In this document: positions 46,791 through 57,906 of the stretch, one piece after another
Layout: the number at the start of each line of letters is the position of its first letter
Position numbering within the stretch: the first letter of the stretch is position 1
Source: Bidens hawaiensis
Taxonomy: Eukaryota; Streptophyta; Magnoliopsida; Asterales; Asteraceae
Length of the DNA stretch: 64,000 nucleotides
Direction of reading: 5' to 3'
NCBI GenBank assembly: GCA_021521415.1
Contig: JAIQDT010009133.1
Span: 33,610-97,609 of the forward strand
The notes under the pieces: model-generated
Seen by the model: only the letters and a program-made list of their open reading frames with translations
What the model was told of the DNA's origin: nothing
The model's database searches: none
Made by a program: the position numbers and the translations under genes

Positions 46791-46998
46791 ACAGGTACTG
46801 ATCAGAGTTCACACGCCCCCACTCGCAGGTGCAGGCCAACGCGAGCGCGACACGTGTTCCTGATACTGTGTGAGGGGACATAAAAGGGAACGAAACAGGT
46901 ACTGATCAGAATTCACGCGCCCCCACTCGCAGGTGCAGGCCAACACGAGCGCGACACGTGTTTCTGACACTGTGTGAGGGGACAGGAAAGGCAACTGT
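46791..46998. repeat. Direct repeat of about 104 bp upstream of the antisense gene
   Basis: Two nearly identical copies start ACAGGTACTGATCAGA at 46791 and 46895. Each includes CGCCCCCACTCGCAGGTGC, GCGCGACACGTG (with a G-box CACGTG) and ACTGTGTGAGGGGACA. Position just beyond the antisense TATA box suggests promoter elements. Confidence 0.85.
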
Positions 46999-47223
46999 AG
47001 CACCTCGAGCACACGAAAAGTCTGACACATGTCTCCATCTCTGACGCATGTCAGCACCAACCAACCACGTACATGGACGATTCATTTCAACCAAAAGGGT
47101 AGAATTTCGCGCAACGATGAGAAATAAAAAAGGAAAAGACAAACCCTATTAAAAGAACTATTAAGTCCAATATCTATCTTATCTCGCTCGCGCGAGACAA
47201 GACACACATTAGACTGGGGGGCT

Positions 47224-48168
47224 TGAAGAGGTATGTACCCGCCTCAACATCGAGCGGGGCGGGTCAACCCACAAGATATAGACAAGAGGCTTGAAATCAA
47301 GATATCATGAAGGCACAAAGCCAAAACCTATGCGCATGGCGCATATCACATATGCTCACGCATCACATATGCTCACGCATATCACATATGCTCATGCATC
47401 ACATATGCTCACGCGTATCACATGCTCACGCACCATATATGCTCACGCATATCACATCTGCGCGTGGCACATCTGCGCGTGGCGCATATCACATATGCTT
47501 GCGCATATCACATCTGCGCGTGAGAATAAAGAGAAGACCTCGCGCATCCTCAGGATAGGCGCATATCACACATGCACATAATCAACCTCGTCCTTATCCA
47601 AATCAGGATAAGGACAACCTTGATTGTGCTCGTCAGACAACCTTCCAGAAGGTATCCTTTAAGGAATAAGAATATGCTGATGTTGACAGCTACCAATGAA
47701 AGGGGGACAACTCAGCAAAACCCATGTGCTACCACGTGATTGCACATGGGTCAGGTGAAATACCTGGGTCAGAGAATAATCAATGAAAAAGCACCAGGTG
47801 TCCTAAGGACACTTGGCGCAAAGCAATAGGAGAAGGCCAAAAAGGCCCTAATGGGATCTGAGCCCAATCATTGGAAACCCTATCACTATAAATACCACAC
47901 CACCTCCACAAGGGGAGGTAAGCAAGAAAATACATTCCAATTCCTTACTCACTCTCAGATTATTATTATCTTCTCCTACAATCTCTTATTCTCACACCGG
48001 AGGGTTACCCCAAAGAGGACCACTCTGTCCCTTTCTGAGGGGTAAGTTCACAGTGCTGCTCGTTTTGTAGGTGGAAGAATTCATACTCCGGAGAACCATC
48101 GGTGAAATAGCATACTCATACCCGAGGAAAGTTGATCGTCTACCAGTGAGCCGATCCACGTTTCTTCA
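47224..48168 (+). repeat. 3' LTR of the gypsy element
   Basis: 945 bp; TATA box at 47887-47893. Compared with the 5' LTR it shows scattered single changes (for example GAGTCC/GAGCCC, CACGTGGC/CACTTGGC, CTAACAC/CTATCAC) and a rearranged U3 tandem array. Preceded by the purine tract GACTGGGGGG. Confidence 0.95.
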
Positions 48169-48392
48169 CACATATAGATGTGATACTATATCTGTAGATA
48201 GGCTTTTTAGGGTGGTACCCTTAAACACCACAAGTTCAAGACAATAATGATAGTTAGACAACCTCTATCATACAAAAGAAATAGTTGTCGTACTAACATC
48301 ATGCATGTAAGTGCCTAGGTTAATCCCTCACACCTGCTTTAAATTACTTTATTCACACACTAACCTTCTGGCATTAAATCTTCACAAAATTT

Positions 48393-49640
48393 TTACCTAG
48401 GAAGCAGGGCCTGGTGTTGAACGTGGCACCACGAGGGTTGTCGTCGTATGTCCCGTTTCATGAAGTCTTCGTATGCATCCCATTCCTTGGTGTCCAAGTT
48501 GTACCAAAACACATGAAATACTTGTTGTAGCGGGTTGAGAGCTACTGAATCCACCTGGAGGGTGAAATTAACATTGTGTTCAAAAGTCGTGAGACTAGGT
48601 TCTTGGAAACGGAACATCCCATCTGAAATATATTCCTTGGGTAACATGAACTCGAAATGATAACTTGATAAACCGTGATCAAAACGGAAGAGTCATACCC
48701 TTAAAAGCTGCCGAAGAAACCAACCATCCACAAAACCTGTCCCAGATTCCAAAATAATCATATGGCCATCACTGTTTCTGTGGACTTGAGCTCCATGGTG
48801 TAATTGGCCACCCTACTTCTTCGGGTAACGAGAGAGGCGTTAGCAAAAGGGCTGCAAGATTTTCGTCACCCCAAATAAATTCATTTGGTATCATGGTATA
48901 AATCGACAATGGTATATTGTACAACGGGTCTTGCCTGAACGAGACGACTGTTGTATAGAGATGAATGTCACTCGGGAAGTTTGTACGGTCGCTATCTCCC
49001 ATCTCCAAAGGATAGATACCGACAACATGTGTTGAAACCGACTCAATGATAAAAATCAGCTCCTAATTAATGTTCATCAATCGATATATAGTTTGTGGCG
49101 GTTTTATAGGTTTTTCGGGAGAGTGAGTGATGCCCTATAAGACACCAATCCGGCATATGTGGGAACAATCCGTGGGTGGCGGTAGCGACCGAGCATTGCT
49201 AAGGGAATAGGGCCTTTAAATCTTTCAATGAACAAGTTACAAATGAAAAATCTGTCATGATCAACCTTCACAAAAAATAAGGTTCCATGGACCCCAATGG
49301 GTTCTGCATTCTGATAATCAGTTAAGTGTATACCAAACCTAGCCAGATCTATCCTAACCTCTACCATGTCAGGCTCTATCGGTTCTCTCAAACGCCACGA
49401 TCCAATGCGTATGTATTTCCGGTTACGCAACCATACCAAAAGGTGGTCAGGTAGTAAATAAAGTAAAATTTCATACCGAGGGTGGCCCTGAAACATTGTA
49501 GATCCTCATGAACTAAGTGTAAGATACAATCGCTCTAAACCTAACACTTTGTGTTCTGACGGCAGCCAACTCAACCATGCCCAAGTTTACCAAAACCGAG
49601 GTCAAGGAGTCATCATCCAAGTTGTCCATTGTTACGAGAA
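48393..49640 (-). pseudogene. F-box-like gene remnant, copy 2
   Basis: Minus strand from ATG 49629: a frame with NLDDDSL-type start and VRTQSVRFRAIV, matching copy 1, then in-frame stops and a shift. A longer open piece follows (49496-49104) with RKYIRIGSWRLREPIEPDMV, VRIDLARFGIHLTD and FKGPIPLAMLGRYRHPRIVP. Further pieces at 49008-48769 (DIHLYTTVVSFRQDPLYNIP) and 48647-48393 (FHVFWYNLDTKEWDAYEDFM) could be later exons. Plant F-box proteins use such C-terminal repeats for substrate recognition by SCF ubiquitin ligases. Several stops indicate a pseudogene. It is more complete than copy 1 and lacks the MITE. Confidence 0.55.
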
Positions 49641-49981
49641 TGATTAAAATATGTAAACAAACTAACTATTTGTTGAAATGAAGACTGAACAACAACATCA
49701 GAACAAATTATTAAAATATTAGTTCCAAACGGCACTTGAGAGTATTTTGTTGCTCTGTCGTGAAAGGAATGCTGATAGCAGTGACAGATGGGGTTCGGCG
49801 GTTAACGGCGGGGGTTTGAGGTTTAGGAACTTTTTGGGTTTGTTTATTTGAATGGGTAGAATGGAGATAATCAAAGTGAGACGTTCTAGGTAGGGCCTTG
49901 TCTTAAACTAATTTATTTTATTTTAAAGTTATATTCGATACAATAGGGGTGCTAATTAGATATATATTGTAGTTTTAATTA

Positions 49982-49982
49982 A

Positions 49983-50062
<80 letters not shown>

Positions 50063-50072
50063 ATATATATAT
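49982..50072. repeat. Compound CT/AT/GT microsatellite
   Basis: (CT)n at about 49984-50008, then (AT)n to 50048, (GT)n to 50062 and (AT)n again. Directly abuts a Helitron terminus. Confidence 0.95.
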
Positions 50073-50073
50073 A

Positions 50074-50102
50074 CTAGTAAAGAGCCCGCGCGTTGCAACG
50101 GG
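50074..50102 (-). mobile_element. Helitron 3' terminus
   Basis: On the minus strand the hairpin CCCGTTGCAACGCGCGGG (50102-50085) is followed by CTCTTTA and CTAG (50077-50074), then T. This is a standard Helitron 3' end. The 5' end must lie to the right; I searched to 58 kb by eye and found no convincing TC...TACTA start, so the element length is not given. Confidence 0.6.
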
Positions 50103-52791
50103 TATGTCAACTGATGCTAAATTCAATATGGTGTATTACCAACAATCCGTTCTTGATTTTAAACATTTTATCTCGTCCATCACAAATAGCTGTATTAGTT
50201 TGTATAGCGCGTATGAGTGTATGCATAATATGTTAATTCCATCCATTATTGGACCCGACGTCAACTGTATATGATTTAGTCGGTATGAAGCTAACAGGTT
50301 CATTTATATGTACACGAATTGTTATATGAAAAGAAATACAAAATCTATGAATTGCAAAAAAATATATATATAATTCTAACAGGAAATTAATCACGCATAA
50401 TTGGAAAAAAATGTTGAAGATTTAACAAAATTTAAACCAGCCTCTCATCACAAACAAACACACCACATGGATTGTTGACATGACATATTTTCTCACTACC
50501 CGGATTTCTCCTCATGTGGTATTTAGGACATTTTGGTCATCTTAGTCCCTCCTCAAACCAAATTTCATCTTATAACAAAAACTTGAAAATCAACGTCTTA
50601 ACATCAATCCTAAACAACAAACGCCAATAAAATAAAGTACTGATTTCACATATTAACATAGTCAAATAAAAAAAGGATGATCATCCATAGCATCATACAG
50701 AATCTAATACTCAAAAGTCAAATGAAAATTTAGAAGCTTTAGTTGTTGACATAAACTCAAAACGGAAAGAAGATAACTGAACCCACAAGTATTCACTCTT
50801 GCGCAGAAATACCATTGTGCCTGTTGTGTTCCTTACATAGCTCTGGCCTCTCAGGAGTCAAGAACACGGAATCCATCTGAGATCAAGTGTAAAATAACAA
50901 GCCCCGTTCATGATACAAACAAAATTGAGCTTTAATATGTAGTTTGACTTTTAAAAGTCAAGCTCTAAAAATGCCCTGTCTAGAGAGACCACACTTCACT
51001 ACAGGTATGTCTTTTTTGTTAGATGTTACAAAGTCTAATGTGGTCATAACATTATTATATCAATTTTGAAGTTAAAATGTAGTATCACTACCTTGAAAGT
51101 CAAAAGCTGCCTCCTTCAATGTAAGGCGGGAGCATGCTACACGCCTCAATTTTAGTTTTCATACATTAAATACCAAAATTTTTTTTAAAAAAATGAGACG
51201 TTTCTCAGCATGCCACGGGCTGACTCGAGTTTTTGGCAAGCCAAGCCCGAGCCCAGCATGGCATTTCAGGTCGTTAGGATAAACAAGCCGACCATTGGCC
51301 AGCTCGGGCCTATTACAACCCGAATAAAACACTATCCCTTATTTGTACCCAAACAAAATATGCCGGTTTATACTAAATTTCAATCCACCATTTGACAAAC
51401 ATGTAACTTCAATATCTATTACGTTAAATTTCCAAAATGAGTTCACGAGTGTATCGTTGATAGATTCTAGTTACAGGCCTACTTCCATCCGTTTTAAACT
51501 TATTACTTGACGTTGCATAAATTGCAAAGCTGAAAGTTAGTTTCACTCTAAAAAAGATAATTAACCAACTTGTCACATTTCTATTATGTGACGCTTGACG
51601 AATTATTTTTCTATAAACTCGTTTAACTTATGTTTATATGAGACACAAACATGACAAAAGTAGGTTACTACTTTTGACAATTTGCCTTTTTTGTTTCTTA
51701 AGAGTTGTGAGAAACCCGCACGTCGTACTGGTATTTTTTGTTTCTATTAATTTGTTAAACAGTTTTATAAATATGCTACAAAAGAATGAAAGATAACCAT
51801 AAATTTGTATTCTTACATTTATAAACAGAGCCGATATAGAAGTAGGTGTATATGTTAACAATGTATAAATTGCAGCAAATATGTGTTGAATTTCCTAGCT
51901 GCAAGGTTAATATTCTTATTTTGGGCTTGTAGTTTAAAAGCCAATCTTATGACCTAAAAATGGTGCAGTAAATTAACTCTTTTTTTAATTCAGTTCTAAC
52001 ATACCTTACACAACCAAAAAAAATACCAAAATTATTTATCATGGGTTACTCATAAAATCTAACGTTTAAAACATAAATGATGTTTAGTAGGTTTTTAAGC
52101 CAATACCTTGAAACCGGTTTGAACCCAAATCATTATGGTTTCAAACCGGTAAAACTGACCTTTTGACCAAAAAGCCGGGTTAGAACTCGAATGGGTTTCA
52201 CCCAAAACAGGGGGTTGACTTTCTTTGAACCAAACAAACTCAGTTTCCACCAAAATTGGTGGGCCCACTCCCAAACAAACCACATTAACTGAAAAAAACA
52301 TCATTTCCTCAACAAAAATACTTTTGAACTTAGTAAGCACCTAATACATAAGCTCCTAAGAGTAGTGAGTTGTTCTTTTGATGCAGCAAAGGTTAGTAGT
52401 GATTTAAAGGCTAGCATAAAATATTTTTAGTATGCTAATTCAAAGAAAAATAATTATTTTTGGACAAAAATATATACCTTCGCACGGAAATTGCCATATA
52501 TAGGATCTCAGGTAGCAGCTTTAACTCCATATGCCCGTTTCATATGCAAATTCGAGGCGGAAGGTTTTTAGTGGCATTGTATTCCAAACCCTACATAAAC
52601 TTGAAAACAAACATAAGCAATTACTCTTTTCGCATCAACAAAAACATGAAGGAATACGAAAGCCCAAGTACATTATTAAACCACACCCAACTAAGAAATG
52701 TATAAAAATTAAGATATTATATAGGAGTTTGACCTGTGGTCGGTTGAAGATTGCGATGTCAAATTTACCACCACGTGGACCTTCTTCTCCA
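50103..52791. other. Possible minus-strand host exons in intergenic DNA
   Basis: Exon-like pieces with plausible borders on the minus strand: about 52592-52480 (NGHMELKLLPEILYMAISVR before a GCGAAG/GTATAT donor, with one internal stop), about 51137-51094 (SRLTLKEAAFDFQ before GTAGTG) and from 50878 leftwards after a CTCAG (MDSVFLTPERPELCKEHN or, in another frame, DGFRVLDS then stop). A further frame, GEEGPRGGKFDIAIFNRP, runs at 52791-52735. They might be one decayed gene interrupted by the copia element that follows. No family was recognised; chance similarity to exons cannot be excluded. Confidence 0.3.
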
Positions 52792-52796
52792 CTGCT

Positions 52797-53096
52797 TGTT
52801 GGGTTCGTAGGCCTTGTTGGCCCGGTTTATTATATGAAGTCAAAAGAGGAGACGGGTGTGGGCGGTCGGGCCCAAGCCCGGCCCGGTTTAGATTTCTTGC
52901 ATAATAATTTACTAACCCTAGTTCAGTCTCTATATAAACAACATTATGTACTTGTAATATTTGGTCACTCAATAAAAATATACCTAGTTGCCACCCGTGG
53001 ACGTAGGTCAGTTTAGACCGAACCACGTTAAATCCTCGTGTTCGTTTACTGCTTTCGTGTGTGTGTTCAGTTTCGTGTGTGCGTTTAATTCTAACA
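52797..53096 (+). repeat. 5' LTR of the gag-only copia element
   Basis: 300 bp; TATA box TATATAAAC at about 52931 and AATAAAAATA near 52971. Confidence 0.95.
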
Positions 53097-53860
53097 AGTG
53101 GTATCTAGAGCTTAGGTTCAGATCACGCGAAGAACACGTTGAACTAGCCGAGTCGCCGCCAAACCATCCAGCCGCCGCCACCCTACTGCGCTAGGGTTCC
53201 GCCGCCGCCTACGGTTTTCCGATCGCCGTTAGGGTTTCCGCCGTCGTTTCGCCGCTACTAAACCCAGCCCGCGCGATCTGCGTTTTTTTGTTGGTTCCGT
53301 TTGAAAGCTGTAAGCATCGTATTGTTCGATTCCAGGTTGTCTCTTTTGTTTCCGCTAGTGGCGTTTGAACAGAGAAGAAAAGAAGGGTTTGTATTATTAT
53401 TTTTCTCTTGAGATTCATGCCAGACTAGGAAAAGACAAGGAAAAACAATATTATTTTGTTGACAAGGGAGTTCAATGGCCACCAACTTTATCCAGATTGT
53501 TTAATTTTTTGAGAGGGTCTAGCTTGTTTATTTTGTTGGCCCCGAGATCCATTTAAGCAAGGGTCGAGATTCTATTTTGCAAAGTACGAGTCAAGAATAG
53601 TTGAATCAAGGTCCTATTTTTCGTTGAAGAACAGTTTTAAGTCAGAAGAAGCGTTAAAGAAACGGAGAACCAGTGCCAACCGCGTTTGTCAGGTTTTATC
53701 GTTTCAGTTTAAAGTTTCAGTTTCTGATTTTCAGTTCGATATTCCGCTGCGTATAAATAGGTTGATTTTTTAACAGAGTTCAGTAGAACAATCGTTAAGT
53801 TCAGGCTCGTGTTGCTGTGTCTGTCTCTGTTTTATCCAGTTTTTCGTTTTAGTCATTGCC

Positions 53861-54718
53861 ATGGCAGAAGACGGAAAGGTTTCGATACAGAAGTTTGACG
53901 GACAGAAGTTCGGTTGGTGGAAGATGCAGATTGAGGCACTACTTTGTCAGAAAGACTTGGATGTAGTGCTTGAGGATGAAAAACCAGAAAAGATGTCAGA
54001 AGCAGATTGGAAGAAGTTAGACAAGAAAGCTAGGGCTTGTATTACATTGTCGTTGTCGGAAGATGCGGTGTTTAACGTCATGAAAGAAACCACAGCCCGT
54101 GGTATGATGGACGCACTATCCAACATGTATGAGAAGCCTTCGGCAGCGAATAAGGTCTATCTTATCCGAGAGCTAGTGACAACAAGAATGAAAGAGGGTG
54201 GGTCAGTTACAACTCATATCAATAATCTTAATTCGATCTTGTCCCGCTTAGTGTCAGTTGACATTAAGTTTGATGATGAAGTTCAAGGCCTCTTGTTATT
54301 ATCCTCTTTGCCCGACAGTTGGTCGCAAACAGTGACTGCAGTTTGTAGTTCGTCTACAAATATTACTTTCGATGGGATTCGAGATCTGATTCTGGGAGAA
54401 GATTCAAGACGCAGAAGTTCAGGTGAATCATCAGGCAATATGCTAGTCACAGAAGGTAGAGGTAGGGGAAAACAGCGAGACAGTGGGAGCAGGAAGAGGA
54501 GTCAGACTAAGACTCGTAAGGATATTGAATGTTGGGGTTGTAAAGAGAAAGGACACTTCAGGAATCAGTGTCCGAATGGTAAGAAAGAGGTGAACGTTAC
54601 AGAAGACGATACAGATGACGGGGTCAGTAGTGATGAGGCTTTGGTTTGTAGTGTTGAGAGTAGCGTTGATGCTTGGGTGATGGATTCTGGGTGCATCGTT
54701 TCATGCCACTCACTGTAG
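53861..54718 (+). CDS. Copia-type gag protein with truncated protease start
   Basis: ATG in a GCCATGG context. Residues 1-200: MAEDGKVSIQKFDGQKFGWW and the UBN2-type capsid helices (DLDVVLEDEKPEKMSEADWK, TTHINNLNSILSRLV, LLLLSSLPDSW). A basic linker precedes the zinc finger CWGCKEKGHFRNQC near residue 225. The frame then reaches the protease start WVMDSGC at about residue 273, where one extra base shifts it into a quick stop at 54718. Gag alone would thus be about 285 residues. It should form virus-like particles that package the element RNA; this is known for the family, not shown here. The intact gag fits a parasite that keeps packaging but borrows enzymes. Confidence 0.9.
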   Translation: MAEDGKVSIQKFDGQKFGWWKMQIEALLCQKDLDVVLEDEKPEKMSEADWKKLDKKARACITLSLSEDAVFNVMKETTARGMMDALSNMYEKPSAANKVYLIRELVTTRMKEGGSVTTHINNLNSILSRLVSVDIKFDDEVQGLLLLSSLPDSWSQTVTAVCSSSTNITFDGIRDLILGEDSRRRSSGESSGNMLVTEGRGRGKQRDSGSRKRSQTKTRKDIECWGCKEKGHFRNQCPNGKKEVNVTEDDTDDGVSSDEALVCSVESSVDAWVMDSGCIVSCHSL

Positions 54719-54725
54719 TGAAACG

Positions 54726-55430
54726 ATGAAGAATCTTAAATTTGGGGATTTTGGAAAGGTTCGACTAGCGAATGATGATATTTTAGAGGTTACGGGTATG
54801 GGAGACGTTGATTTGATAACTTCAGCCGGTACTTCTTGTACTTTGAAAGACGTGAGGGTTATTCCAAGTTTGAAGAAACGTTTGATTTCAGTTGGGCAGT
54901 TGGATGACCAAGGGCACGATGTTAAGTTCGGGAATGGGCAGTGGAAAGTAGTCAAAGGGAATCTTGTGGTTGCTCGTGGCAAGAAAATGGGTTCGTTGTA
55001 TATGGTCGATATGTCACCGAAAGGAGTGGATCCAGTTTTGGTGAAAGACAAAATCCGGTTCACAGAATCTCGTGGGCAGAAGAAGGTTCGTTTTGCAAGT
55101 AACAAACCCAGAGCCAAAGTGAAGATTCAGGATGAACGAGCTAGGAAGGTTAAATCAGTTGGGGGACATCGTGACAGTGGGAGCACAGGTCGTGTTTCAG
55201 TTACAGTTCCAGGTCGACAGTGGATTAAGAAAACCAGTATTCCAGCTGTAAAAGTCTCTCCAATGAATTACTTGCTGAATATGGAGAGTGTTTGTTCTCA
55301 GGTTATCTCAGGATCCGGTAGTTCGTTACAGTGGGAGCCGGTAGGGACAGAGAACGGGTCAGGGGCAGTTTCAGCCATGACTGACGTGTTGGAGCTCCGG
55401 GGAGCTTCAACGGGCCTTCAGGTTAATTGA
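54726..55430 (+). pseudogene. Protease remnant and unassigned tail of the gag-only copia element
   Basis: Begins in the frame that continues the protease after the one-base shift: KFGDFGKVRLANDDILEVTG, TLKDVRVIPSLKKRLISVGQ and GNLVVARGKKMGSLYMVDM are the usual copia sequence between the protease and the integrase zinc finger. From about 55020 on, the frame is basic and unlike integrase, RT or RNase H (for example RVSVTVPGRQWIKKTSIPAV), ending at TGA 55428-55430. The pol gene is therefore deleted just before the integrase. Confidence 0.8.
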
Positions 55431-55528
55431 TGAGAAGGCGGTGGCAACTAGAAGAAGTTTAATGTTCAGATTACAGAAGTACAATCAGGAGTGCAGACGA
55501 GAGTACTCAAGGCCTCCGAGTGGGAGAT

Positions 55529-55828
55529 TGTTGGGTTCGTAGGCCTTGTTGGCCCGGTTTATTATATGAAGTCAAAAGAGGAGACGGGTGTGGGCGGTCG
55601 GGCCCAAGCCCGGCCCGGTTTAGATTTCTTGCATAATAATTTACTAACCCTAGTTCAGTCTCTATATAAACAACATTATGTACTTGTAATATTTGGTCAC
55701 TCAATAAAGATATACCTAGTTGCCACCCGTGGACGTAGGTCAGTTTAGACCGAACCACGTTAAATCCTCGTGTTCGTTTACTGCTTTCGTGTGTGTGTTC
55801 AGTTTTGTGTGTGCGTTTAATTCTAACA
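55529..55828 (+). repeat. 3' LTR of the gag-only copia element
   Basis: 300 bp, almost identical to 52797-53096. Confidence 0.95.
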
Positions 55829-55833
55829 CTGCT

Positions 55834-57575
55834 CCCCACTTAAACCAGAAAAATCTCATTCGGATCAGTTACAACCTGAAATCAGTCCAAATTACATTTG
55901 TATACTTGAAAAATATACCAAATAAATAGTCACTAATATAAAATAACCTACGTTACTGTGATACTGTCTGAAATGAGGAGGCGTTTGTTGAATACATCAA
56001 CTGCCAGCTTTTGAGGAAACTTTAAGGGTAACTTTAATATCCTAGGATCATTGACAGCTTAAAAACACTTGCAATTACACAAAAAACCTACAACACCCTT
56101 TTATTCCCAAAAGTAAGGCATACAATCAAAGAATACATGTATAGCACAGCTACTACTTTTGTAATAGTATTCGTTATAAGATTAGCCCTAGCTTCAACAA
56201 AACGATCAAAGTGTGATAGCTTTATAAAGTTACCTGTAATCGAGACTGATTGTGCATAAAAGTAAAGAATCATGATATAAACATTGGCTTAAATACCAAT
56301 ACAAACTCCAGCTAAAGCATTAACTAACATACACACAAAATAGAGCAATATCTGCTAGATTTAGCCATATCAAACTGTTTTATAAAGGTATATGCATATC
56401 ATCAACTAAAGATTAATGTAACCGAGCAAATCACCAATTATAAACAAGGGTGGTTGTAACGGTTGCAATGAATGGAGGCTGGAGTGAAGTTGATAGTCGC
56501 CTGAGATGGAAGTATTGAAGTCGTTGGCGGTGAACCCTCATACATAGCTGCATCTCATGGATAGGAGGTAAAAAAGGATTCTTCTAAACCATGCAAGGTA
56601 AACATAACAAAGACTAATCAAACTATGAAAAGTGTAACCATAAACATAAACAAAACAAGACAAAGTCTTAATTAATGTACACAAACACTATCAGGCACAC
56701 ATAAGAAAAATAACCATCAAACAAAAACCTAAATTTCATTCAAACACATCGTCAAACACTTAATGGGCATGAACCAAAACATTATATAACTTGATGTAAT
56801 AAACATTGAACAATTACTATGAAACTAAATTTAGTACTACAAACACATAACAAAATCCATCTACCATAACTTTTGGAAAACGATGTAATCATTGACCAGC
56901 TGAAGGAATAATGATAACCAGGGGAAAATTGGTACACTGCAATTATGAAGGGATAATGGTTGTTAGCTATACAATGCATTCATATATTGAATGAAGGGGA
57001 TCACATAAAATTGAAGGAATAACGATATAATACCTTTTCGAAATCCACTGCCAATCATATAGATGAATATTGAATGGATATAAAGGTTTTTGAAATAATC
57101 CTGATGCTGTAAGTTAAACGATGGAGATTGCAGGCGAAAAATCCGATGGGTGGTTCCCGTTAGAGATATGATTTTGAGATCGAGAGCAAAGGGACGTTTG
57201 AATTGAGATAATCAGAGATAATTGTAACCATGACTGCTCACTGACTTAATAGCGTGATGATTCAAAACCTTAACTGCCAATTTTAAAGCTATTAATGAGG
57301 GGTGACGCTAAATAGTATGAATTAAAGGAGGTTTACGGTGACAATTGAAGGAGCAATTAAACCATGCCGGAGGAAGATCGGTAACGGTAGATGTGAAATT
57401 GTAAGTCGCTCGACAGGTGAAGTGTTTAATGAATTAGACGATCATTTTGGACCATGAAAAAATCCTTTAAAAATATTATAAAATAAACAAAACCGAAAAT
57501 TTTAAAAAAGTAAAAAAACCAAAATTCTTATATTTTATTCCGGTTTCATTAAAAAAAAGAATTTTTTTTTTTTTA
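55834..57575. other. Intergenic, no gene seen
   Basis: AT-rich. The minus strand has an exon-like start near 57175-57100 (IISLTGTTHRIFRLQSP) but no supported continuation. Confidence 0.4.
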
Positions 57576-57906
57576 ATTCGTATTATACCTATACACATAT
57601 GTATACTTTCATTTAATCTCTAGTTATGTAATATACACATATGTACATTATCATTTACCTTAAATTATACATATGTGTATAGGAAAAAACATGTGTGTAC
57701 ATATTATACATATATGTATAATAAAAAAACCGATTTTTTTTCTTTTTAATTCGTATTATACCTATACACATATATATACTTTTATTTAATCTCTAGTTAT
57801 GTAATGTACACATATGTACATTATCATTTACCTTAAATTATACATATGTGTATAGGAAAAAAACATGTCTGTACATATATGTACATATTATACATATATG
57901 TATATG
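57576..57906. repeat. Tandem duplication of a 160-175 bp AT-rich unit
   Basis: Copies at about 57576-57720 and 57749-57906 share ATTCGTATTATACCTATACA, TTTAATCTCTAGTTATGTAA, ACACATATGTACATTATC, ATTATACATATGTGTATAGG and CATATTATACATATATGTAT. Many of these words are ACATATGT-type palindromes. No coding capacity. Confidence 0.85.

Larger units (their letters stand above)
27150..48168 (+). mobile_element. Tat-lineage Ty3/gypsy LTR retrotransposon carrying a nested copia element
   Basis: Two LTRs of 943 and 945 bp begin TGAAGAGG and end TTTCTTCA. The whole is flanked by exact CACAT duplications (27145-27149 and 48169-48173). Order inside: primer-binding region (TTGGCGCCATCC after 28092), gag, protease, reverse transcriptase, RNase H, integrase, then about 5 kb holding an antisense gene, and a purine tract (about 47212-47220) before the 3' LTR. 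RT before integrase places it in Ty3/gypsy; the CxxxH-type gag finger, long 3' region and antisense gene are features of the Tat group (Retand/Ogre relatives). Without the 8.6 kb copia insertion the element is about 12.4 kb. Four in-frame stops and two frameshifts make it non-autonomous. The LTRs differ at roughly a dozen sites by eye plus repeat-unit changes, so it is moderately young. Confidence 0.93.
52797..55828 (+). mobile_element. Non-autonomous copia-type element with gag only (TR-GAG-like), 3.0 kb
   Basis: Two 300 bp LTRs begin TGTTGGGTTCGTAGG and end TTCTAACA; exact CTGCT duplications flank the element (52792-52796 and 55829-55833). The primer-binding region is TGGTATCTAGAGC (from 53099), the initiator-tRNA type, and the purine tract GAGTGGGAGAT ends at 55528. 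Inside are gag and a protease-like remnant; integrase, RT and RNase H are absent, although only about 100 bp separates the last frame from the 3' LTR. The LTRs are almost identical (for example AATAAAAATA versus AATAAAGATA), so it moved recently, presumably with enzymes from a partner element. Confidence 0.92.

Noticed and set aside
51700..51740. Possible Helitron end near AAACCCGCACGTCGTACTGG
   Set aside because: No CTRR next to a hairpin in either orientation and no matching 5' end.
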